This document shows, one piece after another, positions 43,701 to 56,898 of a DNA stretch of 64,000 nt; the stretch's first letter is position 1; each line of letters starts with the position of its first letter. The translations under genes were made by a program, and so were the position numbers. The notes beneath the pieces are model-generated. The model was not told the origin of the DNA and made no database searches. It saw only the letters and a list, made by a program, of their open reading frames with translations. This DNA is from Diphasiastrum complanatum (Eukaryota > Streptophyta > Lycopodiopsida > Lycopodiales > Lycopodiaceae), in the NCBI GenBank assembly GCA_029204225.1, contig CM055096.1:70577444-70641443 (forward strand), given 5' to 3'.

Positions 43701-46700
43701 CTGATTCTGCCAGGCTTGCCAGGCTTAATCAGCAAAATAAAAACTAAGTCCAGAAAAGCGTGCTTTACCAGAAAGCACTATATTCCAGGACACCAGAACT
43801 ATAGGGGGAGTCCGGGGCAGACAGAAACTTGGGCGCTCAACCAGCGCCAGGAATCCAATCGCCAGGTCTCAGCTCCCTCTACCAGCGCGAGCTAGGCACA
43901 ATGCCCAGCACGTGTTGGTGGCCCTGAAACCAGTCAGTCTATGTATGAATGTAACCTCTTCCAAATTTAATAAAGTTGATCCTTGGGAATGATTACCATT
44001 TTGGTTTCGCCTCTGGGACTGGTCCAAGTGGAAGGACCCTTACTACAACCTTTTTGTGTCGCTGGCGCCTAAGGGTTCACGTCACCGACGTGTCGGTCGC
44101 CGCTATGCCATTTGGTCAGTTTGGCGACCACTATGCCTTGGGTTTCATGTGTGGCTTGTCTTTGCCTTTGGTTACCTTTTGGGGACGGATTCTGAGTTGG
44201 CTTTTGGGTTGGTTGGGATTCCAGTTTTCTAAGTCTGAATGGTTAAGCTTGTTACGTTTCTAAGTTGGCTTTTACGCATGATGGATGAATGTTAGACTAA
44301 GCGCGTGTTGGGGAAACTGCTCAAGTCCTAGCGCCCTTTGAGGCGTCGGCGCAACATGTGGTATCAGAGCCGACTAGCCGGTCAGCTACGCAAGTCTCGC
44401 AGGGAGGGCCACTTTTTGGGATTTGTCAGGACAACCGTTGTGCAAGGTGCTGCCCACAGTGTAAGCACGGGTGCGTTCACGGTCGGGGTGGTCGGCAGAA
44501 CGGGGGACTTGATGAGTCAATGTGCTGCCCTTGAGGTGTAAGCACGGTCAGTTCTCGCGGTTCGGGCTTGGCGCCTAGGTAGGTGAAAGCATGGTCTGTG
44601 CCTTGTGGGGTGCGGGGTGACATATTCGAACTGTACGGGTTAACCATTGATACAGAGATGCTGCTCGAATTCGGGTGTAAAGCACGGGTGGTTAGCTGTA
44701 ATAGATCCTAACACCACAGTAGGGCAAAAACTAACTGATCCACCCAACCTTGCCTTCTCCCTGATATAGAGTAAGCCCCTCCTAGCCCAGTGTGAGGACT
44801 GGTAGCATGCATATTGCCAAGTGTCGGCTACGTGGCACTGACGTGGCCGACTGCACGCCGGGACCAACTGGGGGCCCTATCCTGCTGACAGGGTCCCTAG
44901 ACAGTGTTAGGCCCACCATGGCTATGGACTGTGCCGGGGCACACTACTCACACTGTCTTGCCCTGTTGGTCGTGTACGCTGGACACGACCCTGACTGTGG
45001 TATCTGACCTTCTGTGTTCTCTAGGGTTCGGCACTGGTCACGAGCTTGTAACACTCCCTCCCCCTTAAGAACCGTCTTGGTCCTCTAAGACAAAGTCTGA
45101 AAAAATCTTGCGAAGGACGCTGCCTCTTTCCCAAGTGGCATTCTCAACAGGCTAATCATTCCACTTGACCAGGTATTCTCGGTATAGAGTATGGCGAGTC
45201 CGCATCTCTCTACTATCAAGAATCTCCTCTGGCTCATGTAGAGGTTGCTGAGAATCCATGGGAGAACTAGAACACTGTCCCCTACCAGATTTTTTGATCT
45301 GGCTAAGGCTTTTCATAACTGACTTACATGAAAGACTGGAAAAACCTTACTACTATGTGGGAGTTCTAGTTCATAGGTGACCTCGCCTAGTCTCCTACTG
45401 ATGGTAAAGGGAGACAACTTAGCACACACTCCTGATTTGAGGGTTTTAGAGTCAACTGGGACTCTCAAGTAGACTTTCTCACCAGCGGAGAACTATACAT
45501 CCCGTCTGTGTGGATCTGCATAATGCCTGGCTCGATCCTGGGACTGTCTAATGCTACGCTTAGCATGTTCTATCATTTGGTTTAGGTCTTCTAAAAAGTC
45601 TCTGGCTGCTTCAACATTTTCTGTTTAAACCCTATAGTTGTGGGTGAGCGTTGCTGAAAACCGTACATCAACATAAATGGGCTGTATCCCGTGGCTAATG
45701 TTTGGTACTGTTGTAAGCAAACTCTAATATCGAGAGATACTCCTCCCAATTAGTCTGCTTCTTGCTGACGTATGCACATAGCATATCCTCCAGCACCTGA
45801 TTTACCCTCTCTGTTTGACCGTCCGTCTGTGGATGGTCGGTGGTACTCATATTAAGTTTAGTATGGAGATGATGGAATATTGCCATCCAAAAATTTCCAT
45901 TAAACTTACTGTCCAGGTCGCTGACTATGCCGAAAGGTAGACCGTACAATTTAAATGGCCCATCTACAAACAACCTCGTAAAGCAAGCCATTTTGGTCTG
46001 ACGGTCAACTGTGACCCATATAGCGTCATTACCCTTTTGGGTTTTAGGCAGGCCTACTATAAAATCCATGGAGATACTCTCCCATTTACTAGTTGGTATA
46101 TGTAAGGGCTGTAACAACCCTCCTGCCTTTAAACGCTCTACTTTATTTACTTGACATTTCTGGCAACTAGTTACATATTGTTGGGCGCCCTTTTTCATAC
46201 TGGGCCAGCAAAATTGCCTACGAAGAAGCTCATAGGTCTTCTCTATGCCTGGGTGCCCCGCACTAGGATTGTCATGACACTCATATAGGACCTGCTGCCT
46301 ATAATCCTCGAAATTGGGGACACATACTCTATCTTTATAGAGCAAGTACTCATCCTGAATGGAATACTGTTTCCATTTGAATCCTTGAGTCAACTGACCC
46401 TCAACCACTGGGGTTTGCTTGGGTAATACAGGCTCAGAATCCTCAACGTCATCTGATGTATACTCGGACTCATCATCATCCTCAACGGAAGCTGCCGTAT
46501 TCTTGGATGAACTGGCACCAGCCCCGGGAACTGGTTCTGGAGTCTGTAACTGTCTGCTCTGGACTGAGTTCCAGATAGTAGAGAAGAATGCATCATGCTG
46601 GCACTTCCCTCTCAAGGACTCGAGTAACTCATTACGAATCTGAGTAAAACTCAGCTCGTTTATCATAGGCATTCTCCTAAGGGCATCTGCTACTATATTG

Positions 46701-49700
46701 AATCTCCCCCGTCTATATCTGATAGACATATCAAACTCTTGCATCAACTCTGCCCAACGAGCTTTCCGACCTCTGAGCTCAGGTTGATTGCAAAGGTATC
46801 TGAGACTTTCATGGTCTGTCATGACCTCAAAGTTGGCACCATGCAAATAATGCCTCCAAGTCTTAAGGGCATGGACTATAGAAAAGAGTTCCTTTTCATA
46901 GGCAATGTACCTAGTCTGAGCTGGCTTGAGTTTTTTTACTCTCGAACGCAACTGGTCGTCCACCCTGAGTTAGTACAGCACCAACTGCAAAGTCGCTAGC
47001 ATCTGTTTCGACCACAAATGGTTGATTGGGGTCGACGACCTTTAAAACTGGTGCTGTAGCTAAGGCTGTTTTGAGAGCATCAAAGCTCTCTTGCTGTGCG
47101 GACTCTCAAATGAACTCCTTTCCCTTCCCCTTAAGAAGATTTGTCATGGGAACTGCTATATGAGCATATTCCTTGACAAATCATCTGTAATATCCCGCTA
47201 AACCAAGAAAGATCTGAAGTTCTAAAATGTTCCGAGGTCTCAGCCAACTGAGTATGGCTTTAACTTTATTGGGGTCCATTTTAATCCCATCTGCCGAGAT
47301 AATGTGATCCAAATAAGCTACTTCTTCAACGAAGAATTCACACTTGGATTCTTTAGCATAAAGCTTATGCTTTCTAAGCAGTCGAAACACCTTTCTGAGG
47401 TGTTTTAGATGCTCCTTCCTCGTTTTGCTGTAGACAAGGATGTCATCTAAAAATACGACTACAAACTTACCCAAGTATGGTCTGAGGACACTGTTCATCA
47501 AGGTCATAAAGGTAGCTGGAGCATTTGTGAGCCCAAATGGCATCACCTTAAACTCATAATACCATGACGAGTCCTAAAAGCTGTTTTCGGGACATCTTCC
47601 GATTTTATACGGACTTGATGATATCCCGATTTGAGGTCTATTTTACTGAAAAACTTAGCCCCGTCGAGTTGATCAAACAACTCATCTGCCCAAGGCATAG
47701 GGTATTTATTCTTAACTGTGACTTGATTGAGGGCTTTGTAATCTATGCAAAGACGCATAGACTGTTAGAATTAATGGTTAATTGTAGAGGCCAGCCTGCG
47801 TGCTAGAAGGCCTATTTCTATTTTTAGTATAGGTGCTATCTATTTTTAGTATAGGTACCTAAGTTAGTACCAATTTTGCTAGAATGTATAGAAATCTATT
47901 TTAACCAAGTTAGCATAGATTTCTATTGTTAAGACTTCATAATTAGCATTTCAATTGCTATTGTAGTAGAATAGCTTTTGCTTTTCATTGTGGACAGTCT
48001 CTATAAGAGTAAATGGGCGCCCACCTCCATTGTTATCTCAGTTTCCAGCTTATGAAGCATAGCTTCTTGCAGTCTCTCTTCTTCTTCAGCTTGTGGTTGA
48101 TGTTTTGTGTGAGTACTAATAAGATTAGTCTACTCCGATTAGAGAATCTCTTTGATTCTAACATGGTATCAAAGTCATCTCGTTAAGATCGGGATCTACG
48201 GAAGGAGATGATCGGCGCTGCAGGTTTACTGGTGGAGATTGCATCTAGTGGAGGTGCTATTTGGTGAAGGTTGTATCTGGTGGAGGTGTCATGCTGTGCA
48301 GGTTTTTCTGGTGGAGGTCACATTTGGCGCAGGTAGCTTCTGGACAGGCAACAATATCAGACAGGCAGATCTGAGGGAGGCAACATCCAGGACAGCAGAA
48401 CAGGTATTTTCTTGTGCAGGTTTATCTGAGGGTGGCAGCAGTTGGAGAAGGCAGTTCATGAGTAGGTAATATCAGGACAGGCAGTACCTGAGGAAACAGT
48501 GTCCAGGACAAGTTTTCCTGAGGGCGGCAACAGCTAGGGAAGGTGGTATCCGGACAGGTTGTCAGATTTTTGCATACAGGCAGAACTGAGGAAGGCACTA
48601 TCTGGGACAAGCAAAAACCAGATAGACAAGATCTGGACAGGTATTATTTGTCTCAAAAATTGTTGCATGCAATATCTGGACAGGTGATATCCAGGGAAGA
48701 CAACAATTGGACATGTATTATCTGAGGAAGATATTGTTGCATGCAAGTATATTCTTAGTAAAAAGCTCGTCATTTTCGTACGACAAAGATAGGGAGTCTG
48801 AATGAATCTGTTCTTCCATAATCAAGCAAGTTAGATGGATCTAACTACAACTTGTGGAAGTTCAAACTTCAGAATATCCTTCAGGACAAAGATTATTGGG
48901 AAATTGTCATGGGTCAAGAGGTGATGGCTCATGGTCTCAATGATCAAGATAGAGGGGCATTTGAGAAACGGGTGCAACGTGCGCATCATATCATCAACTT
49001 ATCTGTGAAGGATAAGGTGATTCCGCTGATCAGGAATGCAATTGGGCCTAAGGATGCATGGGATATCCTTAAGAACACATATGAAACGGCTCGAGCGTTG
49101 TTCTTGAACAATAAGCTTCATACCTTGAAAATGGAATCAAAAGAATCCATTACAGATTTTATTACCAGAGTGAAGGATCTAAGAGATCAATTGTCTTCTA
49201 TAGGGGATATTTTACTTGATAACACTCGAGTACAAATTGTTTTGAATAGCTTACCATTACAATATTAGAACTTTGTTATGACACTAAGTTTGAGGGAGAG
49301 ATCGCCGACATTTGATGAGCTCAATGGTTTGCTACTTCAAGAAGAATTACGAAGACAAAAGCTGATGTCTAGAGAAGGTTTCAAGGAACTGGGATTCTTT
49401 TCCAAGAATCAAGGTAAGAAGGGCAAGAAGAAAGGAGGCAAAAAGGATCAGAAGCAAGTTGGGAAGGACAATACAGAAAAAGGAGACAGCTCCAAATCTA
49501 ATCCAAAGAGAAATGGCAATTGTAATTTTTGTGGCAAGTATGGTCATTTTGCATTTGAGTGCAGGAAAAAGAAGGCTATCCAGGACAAGAAGAAGCAGTC
49601 AGGCAACTTCATTGAAGAAATTGGCCTCTGTGAATGTGCTGTAATCCCTCTGAAACATGTTCCAAAATCTGGTTGGAAAACGCCCACAAAGAGGGCACTA

Positions 49701-51446
49701 TTCTGATGTGTAATGAGCGCTGAAACAACAGTAGAGAGGGCGCCCAATTCTCTTGAAAATTCTCGTCTCTTCCAAGCTGAAAAATCCTACTAGATGGGTG
49801 CTCAAAAATCGGATCCAATCTCCCTCTCCCAACTCGCTGATAGAAGAGAGATCACCTATGCAAGACGTAGAGGATGGCACTACCACAATGTGGATCTAAC
49901 CAATGTTAAGAACAACATAACAACAGGAAGGCAAAGCTAGCGTGATCCACCCAGCCAATGCACTCTCTTATAGAATGCCCCTCCTAGCCTAGTGTGAGTT
50001 TGCATGGGAACGGTAGGTGGGAGTTACGCGGCCAACACCCACTGTTCATGCTGCATGCACTAGATTACTGTTGCATGTGGGGTCCCAATCCATCATTGAT
50101 GGATTGCATGGCCCTAGACTGTCCTGCATGCGTCCGCATGCGAATGCATGTGTCTGCATGGGCATTACCGGCCCTCATACCAACTGCATGGTATGCATGC
50201 ATGCCTGACTCACACTGTCCTCTGCCCTCTGGTGGTTAGCCGTTCCCAGATATTGGGTTGGTACTGTTACGGTCTCATAACATATAGACACTATTATATA
50301 AACACTTATTCATAGACACTTATATATATATATACTTCAAGTACATAAGTAATTGGAAATGATGCAATACTGAAAAATACCAAGATTAAGATGGATAAAG
50401 CTCCATAAGACCATCGACAATTGATGCATGTGCGTAAAATGAGAATTTGAATACGAGCTTCAATCCTGAACAAATAGCTAGACAAAACAACTAGAGATGA
50501 CAAGTTGACCACTACAGAGAAAATTGTTTTATATAATGGTCTGTAACATTGCTGAAAGTATAATCATTATATATTGCAACAATCTTCAAAGACCCGTGGA
50601 TATACATAACACTGAACCCAATGTAACCACTAATACTTACTTAAGACTTGGCACTTAGAACATGACTTATTCTCTCTGATATCAACTACTATTTTTTTGG
50701 GTGAAAAATGAGTTTTTTTGGTGAAAAAACTCAAAAAAAAAAAATCAATTAATTAATTAATTTCCACAAAGTGCCGTGGTTGCTATGAATTTTTTTTTTT
50801 CCACGGTGCTTGTACAGCACCCATGCCGTATAGGTGACGTACAACAACACTTGGAACTATGCATTGAACATATAGAACTTCTCGTGGCAAACCCATGCAT
50901 GACCCAGGTTGCTGCTACTGGGACGCGTGTCGCGTCAATTGCCTCGTCACGAGTGCAACTGGTCCTAGTCACAAGACTGGACCCACACTGTAGATTGTCA
51001 GGAATTGTTGTTTATTTTGGACTCATTGTTGATTTGGCCATGCCTGCATGCTATTATAGGGACATTTCTATTTATAGTACATTCTAAAGTCAATTTAGTC
51101 ATTTATGCATGTAGGTGGGCGCACTAGTTCTAGGATAGAGCTTGGTTATAGTACTCAGAAATTCATTTATGGGACTTTACCCAAAATAGCGTTTAACTTT
51201 AGCAATTAGCTTTTCGGCTTTAAGCTTTTACTTTTGCTTTTAGCTTTTGGCATACACTAGAGAAAGTATTTAAGTAGGCCGGCACCCCAACACAAAGTAA
51301 TTCCATTGTATAGAACTTTGTTCACTCCTGCATAATCTAAGCTCTCTTAATCTCTTATGCTGGTCTTGGTGTGTGTGAGTGCTAATACAAATAGTTAACT
51401 CCATCCAAAAATTGTGGGTCAAATTTTGACATGATATCAGAGCAAG

Positions 51447-51521
<75 letters not shown>

Positions 51522-54500
51522 CTGCAGGGTTGCAACCAGCTTTTGGAGCTGAAGAAGCAACATGAAGATCATGATTGACAAGGAGGATCATCATGAGGAT
51601 GGGGATGTACACTTTCAAAATACGAGAGGTACCAATTACACCATAATGGTGAGCACGGAAAACCCATGGGTATCCCCCGGATTTGTCTCCAAGTGTGATT
51701 GCCAAGATTGACTATGGAATTATCTATCAACATGGAATTCCATGTACATATCGTCTCCATGTCAATAGTATTCCATTCTTTCGAAGTTTTCTTATTCAAG
51801 GTTGGAAACCAAGGATCCATCTACTTTCAGTGGAAGTGGAGCCTACAATGTAGCAAGTTGCGGATATCTTTACCAAAGGACTTGGCAAAGAAAAGTTTCA
51901 AAAGTTTAGAGAACTTCTAGGAGTAAATCCGAGTAATAGATAACAAAGTAAACATTAAGGGGGAGTGTTAGGAATTAATGTTTATTTTGTACCCCTTATT
52001 GTTAATTTGGCCATGCTTGTGTGCTATTATTATAGGGGCCATTTCTATTTATAGTAAATTCTAAAATCAGTTTAGTCATTCATGCATGTAGGTGGGCGCA
52101 CTAGTTCTAGGATAGAACTTGGTTATATTACTTAGAAATTCATTATGGAACTTTACCCAAAATAGCGTTTAACTTTAGCAATTAGCTTTTCGGCTTCTAA
52201 GCTTTTGCTTTTGCTTTTAGCTTTTGGCATACACTGAGAGAAAGTATTTAAGTAAGCTGGCGCCCCACCACAAAGTAATTCCATTTTATAGAGCTTTGTT
52301 CACTATTCCCTAATCTAAGCTCTCTTCATCTCTTATGCTGGTCTTGGTTGGGTGAGTGCTAATACAATTAGTTAACTCCATCTAGAATTTGTGGGTCAAA
52401 TTCTAACATAGACTTGCAGTAGATCTACTTTTATTTTAACTCTCTCCCTAAAAGTGTAGACTCTACTTTTCATTTACATTTATACATAGCAATCCAGTCA
52501 AACATTCTTAAAAAAAGAGACAACCTCCTTCATTTCCATGGTATGATCTCCACACCAAAGGGAGCCAATACAAGACAGTAAAAAACTAGGTCTCCATGTT
52601 TTCCAAACCATCATCTTTTTAGGAGAGTGAAAGGAGTCAGTAGTAGAACTGATTCTTGGTGTCTTAAACCTAGAAACCTCCAAAAGTTTGGCACAAAATT
52701 TCTAGGAGCTTTGCATGCATCTCTAATTTGGAAATAGGAAAGTTTCTAGTTCCTCATACATGCACAGGTCCCAATAATAAAAACTAGTTCACACTATGGT
52801 GTAAATCGATCCGATAAAGGCCGTTGATTTCCAAGAGCCCTTATCCTATGGAACGTTTCCCTAGAGACACGGGCCACTTTGGTCCGCTACTGGTTCACTC
52901 TCCTCCGACGCTTGTGACCATTCTCTCTCTCTCTCTAGGGTTGCCCTACTGCTTCTGAGGTCATAGAGCCTTTGATCATGGAATTTGGTGGAGAATTGGA
53001 GTTTTGTGAGCACCTTGAAAATCTGCATTTTTTCTCTGTGTTGGAAGAATTCCTTTCCTCATAGATGGCAGCTAAATTTCTGACAGAAATGTCAGAAAAT
53101 CTCCATGGCTGTCAAGAGGCCTCCTATGGCCAATGATCTGCCCTTATGGTTGCCAAAATGGTCGAGAGATGGCAAAGTTATGATCGGTTTTGCGGAAAAA
53201 CCGTAACCCTTGGTCCTTTCAAAAGACTGATTGTAACTTTCACAAATTTTGCCCGTTTTCAACCCCGTCTGATGCTATGCATAGGTTAAAGTAGCCAATA
53301 CTGAGCTCGACAATCCTCCATATGCCTGAATCAATGCACCGGTGCTGCTTTTCTCGCTTACTGATCACCGTAAACATCGAACTCTTGGAAAACTGTTCTC
53401 AATAGAAGAATTGCTAACAAGACTTAAAGATCTGCTAGAACATATTCCAGGGGAATGGATATCTGTCCCATAACCATGGAGTGTATATGTACAAGGATCG
53501 TTCGATAATATTCAATTCTTCGTGCAATCTAAGAATGTATTAAAGTATACTTGGTTATGATGCAACTATTTTTATAAGTTAGGATTTCTATTACCTATTA
53601 GGTATCACTGTTTGTTAAAATTTCAAGTTTCTAGGCTTTCTCTTTTTCCTAATTCGCAAGAAAACCCAAAAACAGACAGAAACATTCTGATCCAGAACAA
53701 CCCTAAATTTAGGAGTGTTCCGGAATGCAGCTTTCCGCTATGCGATTGGAACAATGTGTTCTGGGACAGGATGCATCCATGATGCAAAAATTATGTAGAG
53801 AGTGATGATTTTTTGACTAAATCAGAAGGCATCTCAAAAAGATAATGTCTCCATTTACGAAGGAAAAAGACAACAGCTAGCATCTCTTTATCATCACTTG
53901 CATCCTTAACATAGTTGCATTGAACCGCGGTTCGAACCATCGAACCGTGATCCTAGATCACAAGTTGGAAAACAACGTCAAGATGATTGGGATGCTCAGC
54001 AATTGTATATTACGAACTAGAATATCATCAAGGTAATTGTCTTAGCTCATAAGATGTTGGAGGGCCATTGCAAAATTCTAAAGGTATAATCGTAAATTTT
54101 GGATGGCCATCATAGGTTCGAATAATGTCTTCTATTAAGTTCTACGATTAATATGAATTTGGTGATCGTTGGAACTTAAATTTTATATTCCATTGTAGAA
54201 AATCAACCAAACCCCCTAAATGATCAAATGAATCATCAATACATTATACAAACAAGGAATGGGATAAGGTTTCGATTAGTAATCTTTTCAAAAGCATGAT
54301 AATTTTTTGTACCAGCCTTCGTGTCAAGAAGAAATACTTGAGAAGGGAAGGCATTGAGACTAGGTGCTACCCGACACTTCAACAAATTCAGATTGAGACG
54401 AACTATAGTTGCAAACCTTGGAAGAAGATCAATTTGATAGTGAATATTACGTAAAGGTCGAACAGAAGTAGGAAGTGATTCATGATACCGACGTAGCAAT

Positions 54501-55272
54501 GAGTGATTTGACAATCAGTATCAAATTTACAACACGAGTGACACGGGAAATGGAATAGATGGACTAAGGAACAATGGATAAAACTGGTAAGCAAGGAGTG
54601 TCTAAAGAAGTGCTAAGAGGAGACTGGCCAAAGTGTACTCATCAACAACAACAAAAACTTCCATACTTTGAAAGGCAAAAAGAACAACACAAAAGTGTTG
54701 GAGCCAAGAGATATCAAGTACTTTAAAGAAAGAACCTAAAAGCTAGTAGATGTGAGAAAATTCAATAGCAAAGAGCAAGGTTAGAACACCGTAGGTTGTG
54801 GCCTTAGTCATACCTTGAGCAACAAGAATTGTAAAGCTTTCACTTAACTTGCTTGAGTGCGATTTTGAGCCAACCCATAGCCCACACATACTCATGTTGC
54901 AGCACGAGCTACTCGACCTATCACGAGGAGACCTCTTCATCCTTCCAGACGACGTCAGAGACCACCAATGGCCCTTCATGCCGCGGGCCATATTACATCC
55001 TTTTATAGCATCAGCATTAGCAGGACAGGACTAGATGATAGCGTCATACCTCACTCATGACTTTTAGCAGCATACGTGCTCCCACATGTTTCTTATAGCA
55101 TCCCATCTATTTCAGTTCATAGCTTTAGCTTTAGATTTGCTATTTCTGTTACTATTTTGGAGACGTTTCATACGCTCCCATGGTTACCACATACTTGACA
55201 TGTACATTTACTAGTCTTATATGCCTTTTGGCATGGAAAAGACATTAATAAAGCTTTCTTTCTTTCTTTCTT

Positions 55273-55333
<61 letters not shown>

Positions 55334-56845
55334 ACAATGCCGCTCCGGCGCCCAGCTCTGCCTAGTGTGATGGCGCTCTAATGGCACCCATCTAGCACCC
55401 GTACCTGCTGTCTGTTCAAATGCATGCTAGCTATGCTCTGATCATCTTCTTGTGGGATTGTGAGCTGTTGTGGGGCTGCCATGTGATCTGCGATCTGCTA
55501 CTATCAAAGCTGTGTTTTGTGGGGCTGTGATCTGTCTGCTACACTGGATGTTGTGACTGCTGGATCTGCTAGCGAGCTCATCCTGAGCTGTTGATGATGT
55601 ACGGTTGCCTTATATAAGACCATGGACAAGAACAAGAGGGTGGTGGACCTGCTCCTCAACCATCTCCTTCTGACTTCATCGATTCAATGTCTTCTGCACC
55701 CTCAGCTTTGTCTTCATCCACTCACTCCTCGGCCATCTTCCGTTTCCAGTATTGCTTCAGCTTCTTCACAACCAACTCCACATTCCCCTTCTCCTTCTAT
55801 GCCTATTGTAGTTCCTATCTCCCCATGAAACCATGTTCTTTCTAATAGTGAACTTATTGTAGCTCTTCCTTTGACTCCAAACAATCCAGAAGCATCTCTG
55901 CCTCCATCCTTCATGATCTCCATTGTTCGTCAATTCTAGTACCTTAACAACACCGAGAAAGAATTGCTTCTCATGAATCTATGATCCTAGCTATGCAAAT
56001 GCACCTCCAAATGTTGGATACATCCATTGAAGAACTGAGGAAAGAAGTTGCAATCATCAGAGGCTAAATGTCTTCCCAAATAGCTACCTCAGGCAAAATC
56101 CAGCATCTCGAGAATTAGGTGGAACAACATCATATGGATGTCTACTCATGGATGTCTAATCACTACTGCTATTCTTTCACCGCCACCTTCATCTTCATCT
56201 TCATTTATTTCAGCCACATTCATGAAGAGCCATCTGCAAGAGCAAAAAGCTCTTAATGTTCGAGTTAGAGGTTTTCCCAATTCCCAAGATGTTGTTGGAG
56301 AGGCTAAGAAGTTCTTGGATATGAATCTTCAACATCACAACAAAGGTATGGAAACTGCTTGGCGGCCTAAAAAGGATCCTGATACTCTTGTCATACGCTT
56401 CACCTCAATTTCTCACCGTTGTGAAGTGTTCGGGTAGAGATCGAAGTTTGCAGGATACCAAAATTTACCTGGACAAAGACCTTACCTTCATCCAAGTGCA
56501 AGAATGGAAGAAAGCAAGACAAGAAGCTATCACAATCGGAAAGTGGCTTATCTATCGTGATGGCATTATCAGATTTGTAGATCATCAACCTACAACTATT
56601 AATGAGGGTTTAATTCTGAGATAGAATTAGAGTTAGAGAAATGAAGAGATGTCTAGTTGAACTTGTAAGTGGCCTTTGTACCATATAATCCTAGCTATAG
56701 AAATTCTCTTCCTAGTTTTCTAGTTGCTTCAGTTAAAGTTTCATGATGGCATTGATTTATCTAATTTCCATCTTATCTGATGTATTGTTTGGTTTTATAT
56801 GCCTTATGGCATGGAAAAGACGTTAATAAATATTCTTCTTCTTCT

Positions 56846-56898
<53 letters not shown>

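Larger units (their letters stand above)
47763..49704 (+). mobile_element. Ty1/copia element, 5' part only (LTR, leader, gag)
   Basis: Inserted into the truncated chromovirus copy. LTR 47763-48163 (TGTTAGAATT...GATTCTAACA), primer-binding site tggtatcaaagtc, repeat-rich leader, then gag. It ends near 49704, where an unrelated LTR-element leader in minus orientation begins. Protease, pol and the 3' LTR are missing. Confidence 0.85.
50996..52408 (+). mobile_element. Internally deleted Ty1/copia element with both LTRs
   Basis: Only 1.4 kb long. LTRs 50996-51431 and 51966-52408, TSD tagat/tagac (one mismatch), primer-binding site tgatatcagagc at 51432 and polypurine tract ending ttaagggggag before the 3' LTR. 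The internal 534 bp hold a (GA)n tract, leader sequence and the last residues of pol. It lacks gag, protease, integrase and RT. Confidence 0.9.
55331..56896 (+). mobile_element. LINE-like element with only an ORF1, ending in (TTC)n(TC)n
   Basis: Starts right after the (TC)n tail of the preceding copy. It holds a Ser/Pro-rich N-terminal region, a coiled-coil-like segment ([14 protein letters not shown]), an L1-ORF1-type RRM and C-terminal domain, then about 175 bp of 3' UTR with the shared gccttatggcatggaaaagacgttaataaa and the pyrimidine tail. No endonuclease or RT region is present between ORF1 and tail. The 5' boundary is inferred. Confidence 0.6.

Noticed and set aside
47763-49704. Interpretation of the 49889 LTR as the missing 5' LTR of the truncated chromovirus copy
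   Set aside because: It is far more diverged from the 44697 LTR than the two LTRs of one element should be.
54849-55034. Possible end of a LINE ORF2 upstream of the 55.2-kb tail
   Set aside because: No RT or RNase H motif can be seen; position alone is not enough.
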